Of a stretch of DNA of 28,219 bases, positions 19,544-27,959 are shown one piece after another; position 1 is the first letter of the stretch; each line of letters opens with the position of its first letter. Origin of the DNA: QYQL01 sp041674265. GTDB taxonomy: Bacteria > Verrucomicrobiota > Verrucomicrobiia > Chthoniobacterales > Terrimicrobiaceae. The stretch is taken from contig JBAYWC010000025.1 of the NCBI GenBank assembly GCA_041674265.1, forward strand, positions 1 to 28,219, in the 5' to 3' direction. The notes beneath the pieces are model-generated. The model was not told where the DNA came from. It did not search any database and was given only the letters and a program-made list of their open reading frames with translations. A program made the translations under genes and the position numbers.

Positions 19544-21424
19544 ATGAATACCCTGCCGCTCAAGAAAACCACCATCATTGCCGCCATCGCCGTCATGGCG
19601 GGCCTCACGCCGGGCCACGCTTGGTGGAACAAGGAATGGACCGCCCGCAAGCCGGTCACCGTCGACACCGGAAAAACCGGGACCGAAATTTCCGAACCGG
19701 TCGGAACCGCGCTGGTGCTTCTCCGGCTGCATCAGGGGAATTTTAATTTCGGCGTGGCGAAAGAAGATGGCAGCGACCTGCGTTTCGTCGCCGAGGACGA
19801 CAAAACCGTTCTCGAACACCAGGTCGAAAAGTGGGACGGCCTGATGAACGAGGCCTTTGTCTGGGTCAGGGTTCCGGACATCAAGCCCGGAGCGCAGGCG
19901 AAATTCTGGCTCTACTCCGGGGTGGAGGGGGACAAGATCGAGGAAGGGGGGGGCCCCCAGACGACTTACGATGCCGAAACGGTCCTCGTTTATCACTTCA
20001 TTGCCGCAATTCCCGCGGACGCCACAAAAAACGGCAACAATGCCACATCCGGTGGCACGCCCTCCGAGGGATCATTGATTGGTCCCGGGATGAGGCTGCT
20101 GGGAAACACCGCGATCAAGATCCCTTCCAGCGCCACGTTCCAAGTCTCAGTCGCACAGCCGCTGACCATCTCCGCATGGGTCAAATGCACGACCCTTTCC
20201 GAAAATGGCGTGCTTTTCGACTGGACCGATGGTGCCAGCCGGCTGCAGATCGGTTTCGATGCGGGCGTTCCTTATGTGGAAATCAAGGACGGCTCCGGAA
20301 CACACAAATCCCCGCCGGGAGAGGCCGTGCCCGCCAATGTCTGGAAGCACCTGGCGGTCGTCGCCACGAATGCCTCGACCACATTGTATCTGGATGGAAA
20401 GGAATATGGGAAAGTCGATGTGCCTGTCCCGGCGTTGACCACAGGCGCGACTCTCGGTGCGGACAACGACGGGAAGAACGGCGTCGTCGGGGAAATCGAC
20501 GAGTTCGAAATTTCCAAAACGGCGCGGGGAACAGGCTGGGTCCAGTTTGCCTGGCTCAGCCAGGCCGGGAACGATGCGAGCACAAAACTGATCGTTTCCG
20601 GCGAGGACGAAGGCGGCGGTGGTGGCGGGCACAGCGCCGCCCTCGAGCACGTCATGCTCTTCGGCGACATCGCCAGGAACATGATGTTCGACGGGTGGAT
20701 GGTTGTCTTTTTCTGCGCGATCATGGCCGCCGTCAGCTGGTCGGTCGCGCTCAGCAAATTTCTTTATCTGAACAAGATCCAGAAAGGGAGCCAGGAGTTC
20801 ATCCGGCAATGGAAACACATGTCCACCGACCTCACGGCGCTGGACCACTCGGATGCCGCGAGCGTGAGCAGCCTCGGGGGCACGGCGAGCGCAAAGATCC
20901 AGAGGCTGATGAAGCAATCCCCGCTCTACCATATCTACCACATCGGCTCGGAAGAAATCCGCCACCGCATCGAGGACAAAAAGAAAAAGTTCAACGGGCT
21001 CTCCTCACGGTCGATCCAGGCGATCAAGGCCAGCCTGGATTCCGGGCTGACCCATGAGACCCACCGCATGAACAGCGGGCTGATCTATCTCACGATCAGC
21101 ATTGCAGGCGGTCCTTATGTCGGGCTGCTTGGCACGGTCATGGGCGTGATGATCACGTTTGCGGTCATCGCCAAGAGCGGGAATGTCGAGGTGAACTCCA
21201 TCGCTCCGGGCATCGCGAGCGCGCTTCTTGCCACGGTGGCGGGCCTCCTTGTCGCGATCCCGGCCCTCTTCCTCTACAGCTACATCAACTCCCGCATCAA
21301 GGACGCCGTTTCCAACATGAACCTCTTTATCGACGAGTTCATCACCAAGATGGCGGAATTCTATCCGCCGTCCGACGAGGGCGGCGTCCCGGTGCCGCGG
21401 ATCGAAGTGAGGGAGAACGCATGA
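19544..21424 (+). CDS. exbB: ExbB/TolQ proton channel fused to DUF2341 and LamG-like domains
   Basis: 626 residues. Residues 1-26 form a signal peptide. About 27-130 is DUF2341 (WWNKEWTARKPVTV ... VWVRVPDIKPGAQAKFWLYSG), and about 148-345 a concanavalin-A-like/LamG domain (LTISAWVK, WKHLAVVATNASTTLYLDGK, GEIDEFEISKTARG). A Gly/His linker follows (354-364), then a MotA/TolQ/ExbB channel with membrane segments near 383-400, 512-537 and 555-578, and the conserved G-L-L-G-T-V-M-G stretch. ExbB and ExbD use proton flow to energise TonB. Ordinary ExbB proteins are about 240 residues with a short periplasmic N-terminus; here a sugar-binding-type module of about 350 residues sits in the periplasm. 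Start one base after tpsB; stop overlaps exbD (ATGA). Met and Cys use is normal here, unlike the operator-proximal secreted proteins. Confidence 0.9.
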   Translation: MNTLPLKKTTIIAAIAVMAGLTPGHAWWNKEWTARKPVTVDTGKTGTEISEPVGTALVLLRLHQGNFNFGVAKEDGSDLRFVAEDDKTVLEHQVEKWDGLMNEAFVWVRVPDIKPGAQAKFWLYSGVEGDKIEEGGGPQTTYDAETVLVYHFIAAIPADATKNGNNATSGGTPSEGSLIGPGMRLLGNTAIKIPSSATFQVSVAQPLTISAWVKCTTLSENGVLFDWTDGASRLQIGFDAGVPYVEIKDGSGTHKSPPGEAVPANVWKHLAVVATNASTTLYLDGKEYGKVDVPVPALTTGATLGADNDGKNGVVGEIDEFEISKTARGTGWVQFAWLSQAGNDASTKLIVSGEDEGGGGGGHSAALEHVMLFGDIARNMMFDGWMVVFFCAIMAAVSWSVALSKFLYLNKIQKGSQEFIRQWKHMSTDLTALDHSDAASVSSLGGTASAKIQRLMKQSPLYHIYHIGSEEIRHRIEDKKKKFNGLSSRSIQAIKASLDSGLTHETHRMNSGLIYLTISIAGGPYVGLLGTVMGVMITFAVIAKSGNVEVNSIAPGIASALLATVAGLLVAIPALFLYSYINSRIKDAVSNMNLFIDEFITKMAEFYPPSDEGGVPVPRIEVRENA

Positions 21425-21819
21425 CAGCCGACGATAACAAAGCCTACGACGACATCAACGTCACGCCGATGGTGGACCTCTACCTCGTTCTCCTGCTGAT
21501 TTTCATCATCATGACGACGGCAGGCGTCCAGGGAACGAAGGTGGATCTTCCGAAAGGCAGCAAGGCTCCGGCTATTGGCGGCCCCAAGAGCAAGGCGGTC
21601 ACGATCAACAACGAGGGCAAGGTCTTTCTCGACACCGTTCCAGTCACGCTGGCGGAGCTGGAATCCAAGCTCACCGACTACAAGGCCAAAAACCCGGACT
21701 TTCCGGTCGTCGTGCGCGGCGACCGTGCCACCCAATATCAGATGGTCATGGACGCGCTCGATGTCATCGGACGGGTCGGCGTCACGCAAATCGGTCTCGC
21801 GACCCAGGGGCCGAAGTAG
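21421..21819 (+). CDS. exbD: ExbD/TolR-type biopolymer transport protein
   Basis: 132 residues. A short cytoplasmic N-terminus leads into a single membrane helix with the family signature INVTPMVDLYLVLLLIFIIM. D19 corresponds to the essential proton-carrying Asp of ExbD. The periplasmic domain (about 40-132) has the usual KAVTINNEGKVFLD ... VVVRGDRATQYQMVMDALDVI pattern. It forms the energising complex with the ExbB-type protein encoded immediately upstream (four-base overlap) and with the TonB encoded three bases downstream. Confidence 0.93.
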   Translation: MTADDNKAYDDINVTPMVDLYLVLLLIFIIMTTAGVQGTKVDLPKGSKAPAIGGPKSKAVTINNEGKVFLDTVPVTLAELESKLTDYKAKNPDFPVVVRGDRATQYQMVMDALDVIGRVGVTQIGLATQGPK

Positions 21820-21822
21820 GAC

Positions 21823-22518
21823 ATGGTCAACGACGACGACGAAGAGGACGAGGACCGCACGTTCCTCCAAAAGCACAAGGTCAAGCTGATCGTGGCAGGC
21901 CTCGTCGTCGTTTGCGCGGTTGCGCTTGTCGTTGTCTCACCCAAAGAGGCCCCGAAGAAAAAGTCTTCGGTGAACATGGTCAACATCATCCCGCCGCTTC
22001 CTCCCCCGCCACCCCCTCCGCCTCCGCCAAAGGAACAGCCGCCGGAGCCGGAAACGATGCAGGAGGAAAAGTTCCAGCCCGAGGAAGCGCCCAAACCCGA
22101 ACCCGTCGCCCAAGATCCCGAACCGGCACCGATGGGCACCAACCTCCAGGGGGATGGTCCCAATGCATTCGGCCTGGGTGTTGGGGGCGGGGGCGGGATG
22201 ATCGGCGGCACCGGAACCGGAAAGGGCGGCGGCGGTTCCAAATATGGATCGTATGCCGGGCAGGTCCAGTCGCGCGTCGTCGATGCCTTGCGGAACCACA
22301 AGAAGACACGTTCGGCCTCCCTCAATGTCAAAGTCCGCATCTGGCTGGATGCCACCGGACGGGTCACCCGCGCCACCATCTCCGGAACATCCGGAAAGGC
22401 GGACATCGACGCCGCGATCCGTGACGAAATTTTAACCGGGCTGCAGTTGCAGAGCCCGCCGCCGAATGGCATGCCGATGCCGATTGTCATGCGCCTCTCG
22501 GCCACCCGGCCCAATTGA
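21823..22518 (+). CDS. tonB: TonB-type energy transducer
   Basis: 231 residues. An acidic cytoplasmic start (MVNDDDEEDEDR), one membrane helix (about 20-41), a Pro-rich periplasmic linker with a run of Pro near 52-66 and Pro-Glu repeats, a Gly-rich stretch, and a C-terminal TonB-like domain (about 140-231: YAGQVQSRVVDALRNH ... VRIWLDATGRVTRATISGTSGKADIDAAI). TonB carries ExbBD-derived force across the periplasm to outer-membrane partners. No classical TonB-dependent receptor with a plug domain is encoded in the window, so its partner may be the TpsB barrel or the porin encoded next to it. Confidence 0.88.
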   Translation: MVNDDDEEDEDRTFLQKHKVKLIVAGLVVVCAVALVVVSPKEAPKKKSSVNMVNIIPPLPPPPPPPPPPKEQPPEPETMQEEKFQPEEAPKPEPVAQDPEPAPMGTNLQGDGPNAFGLGVGGGGGMIGGTGTGKGGGGSKYGSYAGQVQSRVVDALRNHKKTRSASLNVKVRIWLDATGRVTRATISGTSGKADIDAAIRDEILTGLQLQSPPPNGMPMPIVMRLSATRPN

Positions 22519-22522
22519 TTTC

Positions 22523-24925
22523 ATGAGTCTCCTTTCCTTCATTTCCTGTCCTCTCCGCGCGTCCGTCCGCGTTGCAGCCGGTTCCTCGCGCATTTGCTTC
22601 ATCCTTCTGACTTCATCCTTCATCCTTCTCCCCTCCTCTCGCGGGGCCGATTACAAGGTCGCGCAGGTCGGGAAAAAAAACCGGATCATATTTGATTATC
22701 CCGTGCCGACCCCGAGTCCTTCGCCTTCAAAGAAACCGGAAACCAAAGCTTCGACACCTGTCCCGCAGCCAGCGCCTGTCGTTTCCTCTCCAACCCCGGG
22801 TTCATTGGGGGAAAGCAAGCCGGCGGCCCTTCAATCCGCCGCGCCTTCACCCGCCGCGCCCGCCCGACCCGCTCCTGTCCCTTCTGCCTCACAGATGCCG
22901 CCCGAGCCTGTTCCGTCGCCCACGCCTCAACCAACGCCTTTGGCGGCGGTGACCGCGCCCAATGAGTCGTTTGCGCCGCCTGCCTCCGTCACGCCATCCC
23001 CTGATCCGTCCCCTATCGCAGAGGAAACTCCTGCAACTTCAACCGAGCCAGTCGCCAAGGCGCAACCTGCGCCCCAGAACCCAACACCTGTTGCTGAAAA
23101 AAGTCGCCCCGTCGAAGGTCCGTTGCCGGTCGCGTCGAGTCCTTCCGAAGACGTCCTCTCAACAAGTCCCGATCTCGCTCCCCCATCTTCTGAGCCGGCA
23201 TCTCCATCCCAAAGCGTGACGATCAACCTGATCAACAAGCTCGTGCAGCGCGGTATTTTGACCAAGGAAGATGCCCGCGAAATGATCGCGCAGGCCCAGG
23301 CCGAAGCCGAAACCGCACGGGCACAAGCCCAGGCCGACATGTTCGCTGTCGCCCAGGTTGCCGCTGTCCAGGCGGCCTCGGATCAAATGGCCGTGGCCCA
23401 GGCCCAGAATGCGCCCGCCTCGGAGGACGATGTGCGTGTCACCTATATTCCTGAGCCTGTCAAGATGCAGATCAAGGAGGAGATCAAGTTGGAGCTTGCC
23501 ACCGACCGCGCGTCCAGCAAGCTGGCCGGCAATATCCTTCTCCCCAAGTGGGTGGACAAAGTGCATCCGTTCTTCGACCTGCGCATCCGGTATGAAGGCG
23601 ACTACTTCCCGAATGGCAACGATGCCACGGGCGCCTTCCCGAATTTCAATGCCATCAACACCGGGGCGCCGTTCGACACGACTGGCAACCAGTTCGCCCC
23701 GCAGTTGAATGCCGACCAGAACCGGAACCAATTCCGCATCCGGGCCCGTTTCGGAGCCGATATCAACATGGGTGAAAACTTCACTTCCGGGTTCCGCGTG
23801 GCCACCGGCCAGAACAACTCGCCGGTTTCCACCAACCAGAGCATGGGTCTCGCGAACTCCGCCACGCAGGGACAGGGCGGGAATTTCAGCAAGTATGCCA
23901 TCTGGCTCGACCGCGCCTTTTTGCGCTACGATATCGGCAGGGAAAGCAACAAGCCGGGCCTGACATTCTGGGTCGGACGCTTTGACAACCCGTTTTTCTC
24001 GACGCCTCTGATCTGGGACGACGACCTCGGCTTTGACGGAGCCGCGCTGAAAGCCAAGTATGAGGTTCTTCCGGGGCTGACGCCGTTTGTGACGGCGGGG
24101 GCGTTCGTGGTTTACAACACCGACTTCAACTTCTCCTCGAATCAACCGGTCAAGTTCAAGAGCTACGACAAGTATCTCTATGCGGTCCAGGGCGGGCTGG
24201 AGTGGAAGCCGACCGAGGATTGGACATTCAAAGTCGCCGGGGCTTACTACTACTTCCAGAACATCGAGGGCAAACTTTCGACGCCCTATACCCCCCAGAC
24301 GGTCAACGACGCGAGCGACACCGACAACAGCCGGCCATCCTTCGCGCAGAAGGGCAACACCTACATGGCGATCCGGAACATCATTCCGGATGCCAGCAAT
24401 GACTTCGGGGCCATCAACCAGTGGCAATACTACGGCCTCGCCACAAAGTTCGAAGAACTCGCCATCACAGCCCGTCTGGATTACAATGGGTTCGAGCCCG
24501 TCCAGATCTCCCTCATCGGCGAGTTCGTCCAGAACCTGGCCTTCAACAAAAGCGCGATCGGCCTGGTTGCCGTCAACAACCGCGGGGCGATCGACTCCAC
24601 CGAACTCGATGCCATCGGTCCATTTGACGGGGATCCGACCGGCTGGCTGGTGCAGATGCGTGTCGGCACCCCCTCGCTCTCGAAGCGCTGGGACTGGTGC
24701 ATGGACGTCGGCTACCGTTGGATCGGCTCCGATGCTGTCGTGGACGGGTTCAACGATTCCGATTTCGGTCTCGGTGGCACGAACATGAAGGGATTCACCG
24801 TCGGCGGTTATCTCGCCCTCTCGGAAAATGTCTATGTCTCGCTACGCTGGATGGGCGCGGACAGCATTGCCGGGCCAACCTACAAAACGAACATCATCCA
24901 ATTCGACATCAACTCGAAATTCTGA
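22523..24925 (+). CDS. Putative outer-membrane porin with Pro-rich and coiled-coil N-terminus
   Basis: 800 residues from the ATG at 22523, four bases after the tonB stop; a longer frame overlapping tonB is unlikely. Signal peptide about 1-41, a Pro/Ala/Ser-rich periplasmic stretch (about 58-230), then INLINKLVQRGILTKEDAREMI and an Ala/Gln-rich coiled coil (about 233-300). IPEPVKMQIKEEIKLEL leads into a barrel from about 335 to the end, with many aromatic Asn/Gly-rich strands and a terminal IQFDINSKF. This order (L-V-x-x-G-I-L-T-x-E-D-A, coiled coil, barrel) is typical of the putative-porin family Porin_5. The coiled coil could trimerise the barrel or reach the peptidoglycan; the Pro-rich stretch is unusually long and might contact TonB. 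The hydrophobic core of the signal peptide is encoded by five heptanucleotide repeats (22598-22632). Confidence 0.8.
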   Translation: MSLLSFISCPLRASVRVAAGSSRICFILLTSSFILLPSSRGADYKVAQVGKKNRIIFDYPVPTPSPSPSKKPETKASTPVPQPAPVVSSPTPGSLGESKPAALQSAAPSPAAPARPAPVPSASQMPPEPVPSPTPQPTPLAAVTAPNESFAPPASVTPSPDPSPIAEETPATSTEPVAKAQPAPQNPTPVAEKSRPVEGPLPVASSPSEDVLSTSPDLAPPSSEPASPSQSVTINLINKLVQRGILTKEDAREMIAQAQAEAETARAQAQADMFAVAQVAAVQAASDQMAVAQAQNAPASEDDVRVTYIPEPVKMQIKEEIKLELATDRASSKLAGNILLPKWVDKVHPFFDLRIRYEGDYFPNGNDATGAFPNFNAINTGAPFDTTGNQFAPQLNADQNRNQFRIRARFGADINMGENFTSGFRVATGQNNSPVSTNQSMGLANSATQGQGGNFSKYAIWLDRAFLRYDIGRESNKPGLTFWVGRFDNPFFSTPLIWDDDLGFDGAALKAKYEVLPGLTPFVTAGAFVVYNTDFNFSSNQPVKFKSYDKYLYAVQGGLEWKPTEDWTFKVAGAYYYFQNIEGKLSTPYTPQTVNDASDTDNSRPSFAQKGNTYMAIRNIIPDASNDFGAINQWQYYGLATKFEELAITARLDYNGFEPVQISLIGEFVQNLAFNKSAIGLVAVNNRGAIDSTELDAIGPFDGDPTGWLVQMRVGTPSLSKRWDWCMDVGYRWIGSDAVVDGFNDSDFGLGGTNMKGFTVGGYLALSENVYVSLRWMGADSIAGPTYKTNIIQFDINSKF
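22598..22632 (+). repeat. Heptanucleotide tandem repeat inside the porin signal peptide
   Basis: Five consecutive 7-base units: TTCATCC three times, with variants TTCTGAC in second and TTCTCCC in last place. They encode most of the hydrophobic core of the porin signal peptide. Seven is not a multiple of three, so gain or loss of one unit shifts the frame. Confidence 0.75.
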
Positions 24926-24927
24926 AC

Positions 24928-25632
24928 ATGCACATAATCCCAGACAATCGGACATGGAGAGCCATCTGCTGGCGGGCCGTCCTGCTTGCCGTGGCGCTGG
25001 CCGCGCCTCTTCATGCCGCCGGCGAGAACGGACTTGAGGCCAAGCTCCGGGAAGCGTTGCGCGACACGATGCTCAAGCTCCGCGACGCCCAAGGGCAGGT
25101 CGCCGCCGCCCAGGCCGCGCAGGTCGCCGCCGAGGAAAAAATCAAGGAACTCACCGCCAGGACCGAAACTCTGAACAAGGACCTGCTCGCGGAGCGCAAC
25201 ACGTCCGCGAACATGATTGCCGAACTCAATACCAAGCTCGAAGAGCGCGGGACGGTGATCACCAGCCTCCAGGCCAAGGTGGAAAAATGGAAAAAATCCT
25301 ATTCCGAACTCACCGCCTTTGCCGCTCGCAAGGAATTCGAACGCGCAAAGTATCAGGACAAATCGATCAGGCTCGAGAGGCAGGTCGCCACCCAACAGGT
25401 CAAAAACCTGGAGATGTACAAGGCCGGGATGGAGACCCTTGACCGCTATGAAAAATTCGGCCTCGGCGATGCCATCCTCGCGAGAGAGCCATTCGTGGGC
25501 ACCACCAGGGTCAAATTCGAAAACCTGGTCCAGGACCAGGCGGACAAACTGACCGATGCGCGCATCCAGCCGGGAAAAACCGAGCCCAGGCCACAAACCG
25601 CACAGCCGCAATCAACCAGCCCCCAAGGCTGA
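24928..25632 (+). CDS. Periplasmic coiled-coil protein
   Basis: 234 residues from the ATG at 24928, two bases after the porin stop. A signal peptide (MHIIPDNRTWRAICWRAVLLAVALAAPLHAA) is followed by a long heptad-patterned helix from about 33 to 160, rich in Ala, Glu, Lys and Leu (KLREALRDTMLKLRDAQGQVAAAQ...). A more ordered segment follows (LEMYKAGMETLDRYEKFGLGDAILAREPFVGTTRVKFENLVQDQADKL), then a Gln/Pro-rich tail. I do not recognise a named family. Its place in the operon suggests a periplasmic scaffold that spans between the inner-membrane ExbBD/TonB complex and the porin or TpsB. Confidence 0.75.
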   Translation: MHIIPDNRTWRAICWRAVLLAVALAAPLHAAGENGLEAKLREALRDTMLKLRDAQGQVAAAQAAQVAAEEKIKELTARTETLNKDLLAERNTSANMIAELNTKLEERGTVITSLQAKVEKWKKSYSELTAFAARKEFERAKYQDKSIRLERQVATQQVKNLEMYKAGMETLDRYEKFGLGDAILAREPFVGTTRVKFENLVQDQADKLTDARIQPGKTEPRPQTAQPQSTSPQG

Positions 25633-25647
25633 AAATCCCCAATCCTC

Positions 25648-26640
25648 ATGTCGTATCCGACCCAATTCCGCATACCCCGTCACCCTGCCATCCCGAGAAT
25701 GGAGTTTCCGCCCCGTTCCCTTCCCGCCAACGCAGATCGATCTGCATTTTCCTTGTCCCTCCGCCGTTTCACGGCTGCCTGCCTCGCTTTTGCGCTTGCC
25801 GCCCCGTTTGCGCGCGCTGCCGATGAGATCATTGCGCGGGTTGGCGATCAGGAGGTCAAGGCCGCGCAGGTCATCCCCTATCTGGAAAATTTGAGCGATC
25901 CGGATCGCGCGGCCCTCCTGAAGAACCCCGCAGCATTGAGCCAGGCGGTTCGCACGCTCATTCTCCAGCAGATTCTGTTCAAGGAAGCGATCGCCTCGGG
26001 ATGGGACAAAACACCCGAGGTCGCCGGGCAACTGGATCGCCTCCGCCAAGGGGCCATTGCCGAGTCCTATCTCCAGTCGGTTTCCAAAATTCCGGAGAGC
26101 TTCCCTTCGGCCGAGGAGGTCAAAACGGTTTACGAGGCGCGCAAGGAAGAACTCAATATCCCGAAGCAGATCCGCCTCGCGCAGATCTATGTGGCTGTCT
26201 CCAAAGATGCCGTCAAGGCGGAGCAGGACAAGGCGAAAGCCCGCGTTGACGAGATTGCCAGGGCGGTCAAGTCGGGTGATTTTTCCGAGGTCGCGCGGAA
26301 CAAAAGCGACGAGCGCGAAACGGCCACGCGCGGCGGCGAGGTCGGTTGGCTTGCCGAGGCCCGGATCCAACCGGAAATCCGCTCCAAGGTCGACGCTCTT
26401 TCCAAAGGAGCTGTGACGGAGCCGGTTCGCCTCGCCGACGGATGGTATATCGTCAAGGTGCTCGATACGAAAGACGCCCACACCGCAACCCTCGATGAAG
26501 TCAAAGATCAGCTCGTGCGCGCGCTCCGCACGGAACGCGCCCGCGCGACCCGCGAGGCCTACCTCGCGAAGATCCAGCAACAGACCCCGATTGCCCTCGA
26601 TGAACTCGGGCTCCCGAAGTTGCTCGAACGCCAGCCTTGA
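25648..26640 (+). CDS. PpiC/SurA-type periplasmic prolyl isomerase chaperone
   Basis: 330 residues from the ATG at 25648. An ATG at 25699 or a TTG at 25753 would give more normal signal peptides; the TTG gives MSLRRFTAACLAFALAAPFARA, the best-looking one. The mature part has a SurA-like N-terminal helical region (ARVGDQEVKAAQVIPYLENL ... LILQQILFKEAIASGWDKTPEV) and a parvulin domain at about 170-275 (IRLAQIYVAVS ... GDFSEVARNKSDERETATRGGEVGWLAEARIQPEI ... VTEPVRLADGWYIVKVLD). Such proteins help outer-membrane and secreted proteins cross the periplasm unfolded. A dedicated copy fits handling of a 3746-residue cargo and the Pro-rich partners. It starts 15 bases after the coiled-coil gene. Confidence 0.88.
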   Translation: MSYPTQFRIPRHPAIPRMEFPPRSLPANADRSAFSLSLRRFTAACLAFALAAPFARAADEIIARVGDQEVKAAQVIPYLENLSDPDRAALLKNPAALSQAVRTLILQQILFKEAIASGWDKTPEVAGQLDRLRQGAIAESYLQSVSKIPESFPSAEEVKTVYEARKEELNIPKQIRLAQIYVAVSKDAVKAEQDKAKARVDEIARAVKSGDFSEVARNKSDERETATRGGEVGWLAEARIQPEIRSKVDALSKGAVTEPVRLADGWYIVKVLDTKDAHTATLDEVKDQLVRALRTERARATREAYLAKIQQQTPIALDELGLPKLLERQP

Positions 26641-26662
26641 ACCCGGCAGCTGGTCCCGAAGA

Positions 26663-26687
26663 GATTCCATTTTTATTTGTTGGAATC
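26663..26687 (+). other. Hairpin between ppiC-type and TPR genes
   Basis: GATTCCA (26663-26669) pairs with TGGAATC (26681-26687) around an 11-base AT-rich loop, within the only intergenic gap near 100 bases in the rightward set. No U-tract follows; it could be a processing or stability element, or it may mark a separate promoter region for the last gene. Confidence 0.35.
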
Positions 26688-26738
26688 GTGTTGTAAGAGA
26701 GTGCGGATGGCCACAGGTTGTGGGCAGGCATCGCGCGA

Positions 26739-27959
26739 ATGACCGAAGAGAACCCAACGAGCAAAGAGAAGAAAATCCAGCTCAAGCCCCGGAAATTAAA
26801 AGCCGTCCAGACTGACGAGGAGTCCGGGGAAGTCGAGGCGGAGAAAAAAAATATCACCAGACTGGCTGCTTTGGCGCAGCCAACCGGCGTCCCTTTTGAT
26901 GCCCGCGCCCAGTCCCGTCCGCGTCCATCCGGAAAAGATCCGGACGACGACCCGGCCCTGGAGAAAAAAGCGACTCTCGCGGAAAGCCCCGAGGAGAGCA
27001 ACGTCCCGCCGGCGGCTTCGTCGGGAAATAAGGCGGAAGCTCGCCCCCTTCCCGCGGTCCAGCCGGTTTTCAAGTTGAAAAAATGGATCAGGAAGACCTT
27101 GGTCGGGCGGGTCATGCTGGGCCGGACGCTGTTGGCACTCATCCCGGTTGCCGCCGTGATGGCATGGATATTCTTCTCTTTGGGGGCATCCTCGCAGCGT
27201 CGCCAGATCCTGGCAGAGATCGCCAAGCAGGGGGTCAATATCCCGGCGGATTTTCAAACCCGGCTCAATAAGGCCCTCATGGACCTCAGGACGGGAGATG
27301 CAGGAAAGGCGCTCGATCAACTGACCCGTCTTGAGCAGGAATCCCCCGCTGTTTCCTCTCTCACCTACCTCGTTGCCCTCGCAGCCATGCAGGCAGGGGA
27401 CCCGGCAACCGCATCGGCAAAAGCCGAACAATCTCTGGCCAAACGGGAACGGGTTTCGGATTCGCTCGCTTTGAAGGCGGTCCTTGAGACCCAGAAACCA
27501 AGAGGCTCCGCCACAACGTTCGGGGATCCTCGCCTGCGGGCGGAATCCTACCTCCGGCAGGCGATGATTGCCGATGCGGCAAACCCGTCTCCTTATGTCG
27601 AACTGGCCACCCTCCTGCGTTACCGAAAACAGGATGAAGAGGCGATGCAGCTCCTTCAAGGGGCGCGCTCGCGGTTGAATCCCGTGGACAGCCACACGGT
27701 CGTGGATGCCTCAATCGCGCTGCTCAAATTGCAGAATCTGCCAGACGATGAACTGCCGGAAAATATCAACCCGGACAATGATGCCGCCTCCTTGTTTTCC
27801 GCCTCCTACGTCGCGATGCGGAAGGGCGACTTCGCCCGCGCCGCCTCGCTTTTGAAAACGTGCCGCGAGAGGCTTCCGAACGACTTGTACTACTATCTCG
27901 TCAACGATCCCGCCATGCGAAAATTTGTCTCCCAACCGGAAGTCGCAGAGTTTTTTTAA
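26739..27959 (+). CDS. Membrane-anchored TPR-like protein
   Basis: 406 residues from the ATG at 26739; a TTG at 26718 is a weaker alternative. About 115 cytoplasmic residues, highly charged and low complexity, are followed by one membrane helix (about 127-149: MLGRTLLALIPVAAVMAWIFFSLGA). A periplasmic domain of helix pairs follows, with TPR character (KALMDLRTGDAGKALDQLTRLEQES, YLVALAAMQAGDPATASAKAEQSLAK, YVELATLLRYRKQDEEAMQLLQGARSRL, YVAMRKGDFARAASLLKTCRERL). TPR domains scaffold protein assemblies, so a role in organising the ExbBD-TonB-TpsB assembly is plausible. It follows the prolyl isomerase gene by 98 bases and probably closes the set. No more specific name is supported. Confidence 0.75.
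   Translation: MTEENPTSKEKKIQLKPRKLKAVQTDEESGEVEAEKKNITRLAALAQPTGVPFDARAQSRPRPSGKDPDDDPALEKKATLAESPEESNVPPAASSGNKAEARPLPAVQPVFKLKKWIRKTLVGRVMLGRTLLALIPVAAVMAWIFFSLGASSQRRQILAEIAKQGVNIPADFQTRLNKALMDLRTGDAGKALDQLTRLEQESPAVSSLTYLVALAAMQAGDPATASAKAEQSLAKRERVSDSLALKAVLETQKPRGSATTFGDPRLRAESYLRQAMIADAANPSPYVELATLLRYRKQDEEAMQLLQGARSRLNPVDSHTVVDASIALLKLQNLPDDELPENINPDNDAASLFSASYVAMRKGDFARAASLLKTCRERLPNDLYYYLVNDPAMRKFVSQPEVAEFF

Noticed and set aside
17857..19668. 603-codon minus-strand frame opposite tpsB
   Set aside because: Fully antisense to a well-supported ShlB-family gene with POTRA and VRGY motifs; the antisense protein is Arg/Asp/Val-rich with no recognisable domain.
23159..24427. 422-codon minus-strand frame opposite the porin
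   Set aside because: Antisense to a barrel protein with consistent signal peptide and strand pattern; composition typical of a GC-driven shadow frame.
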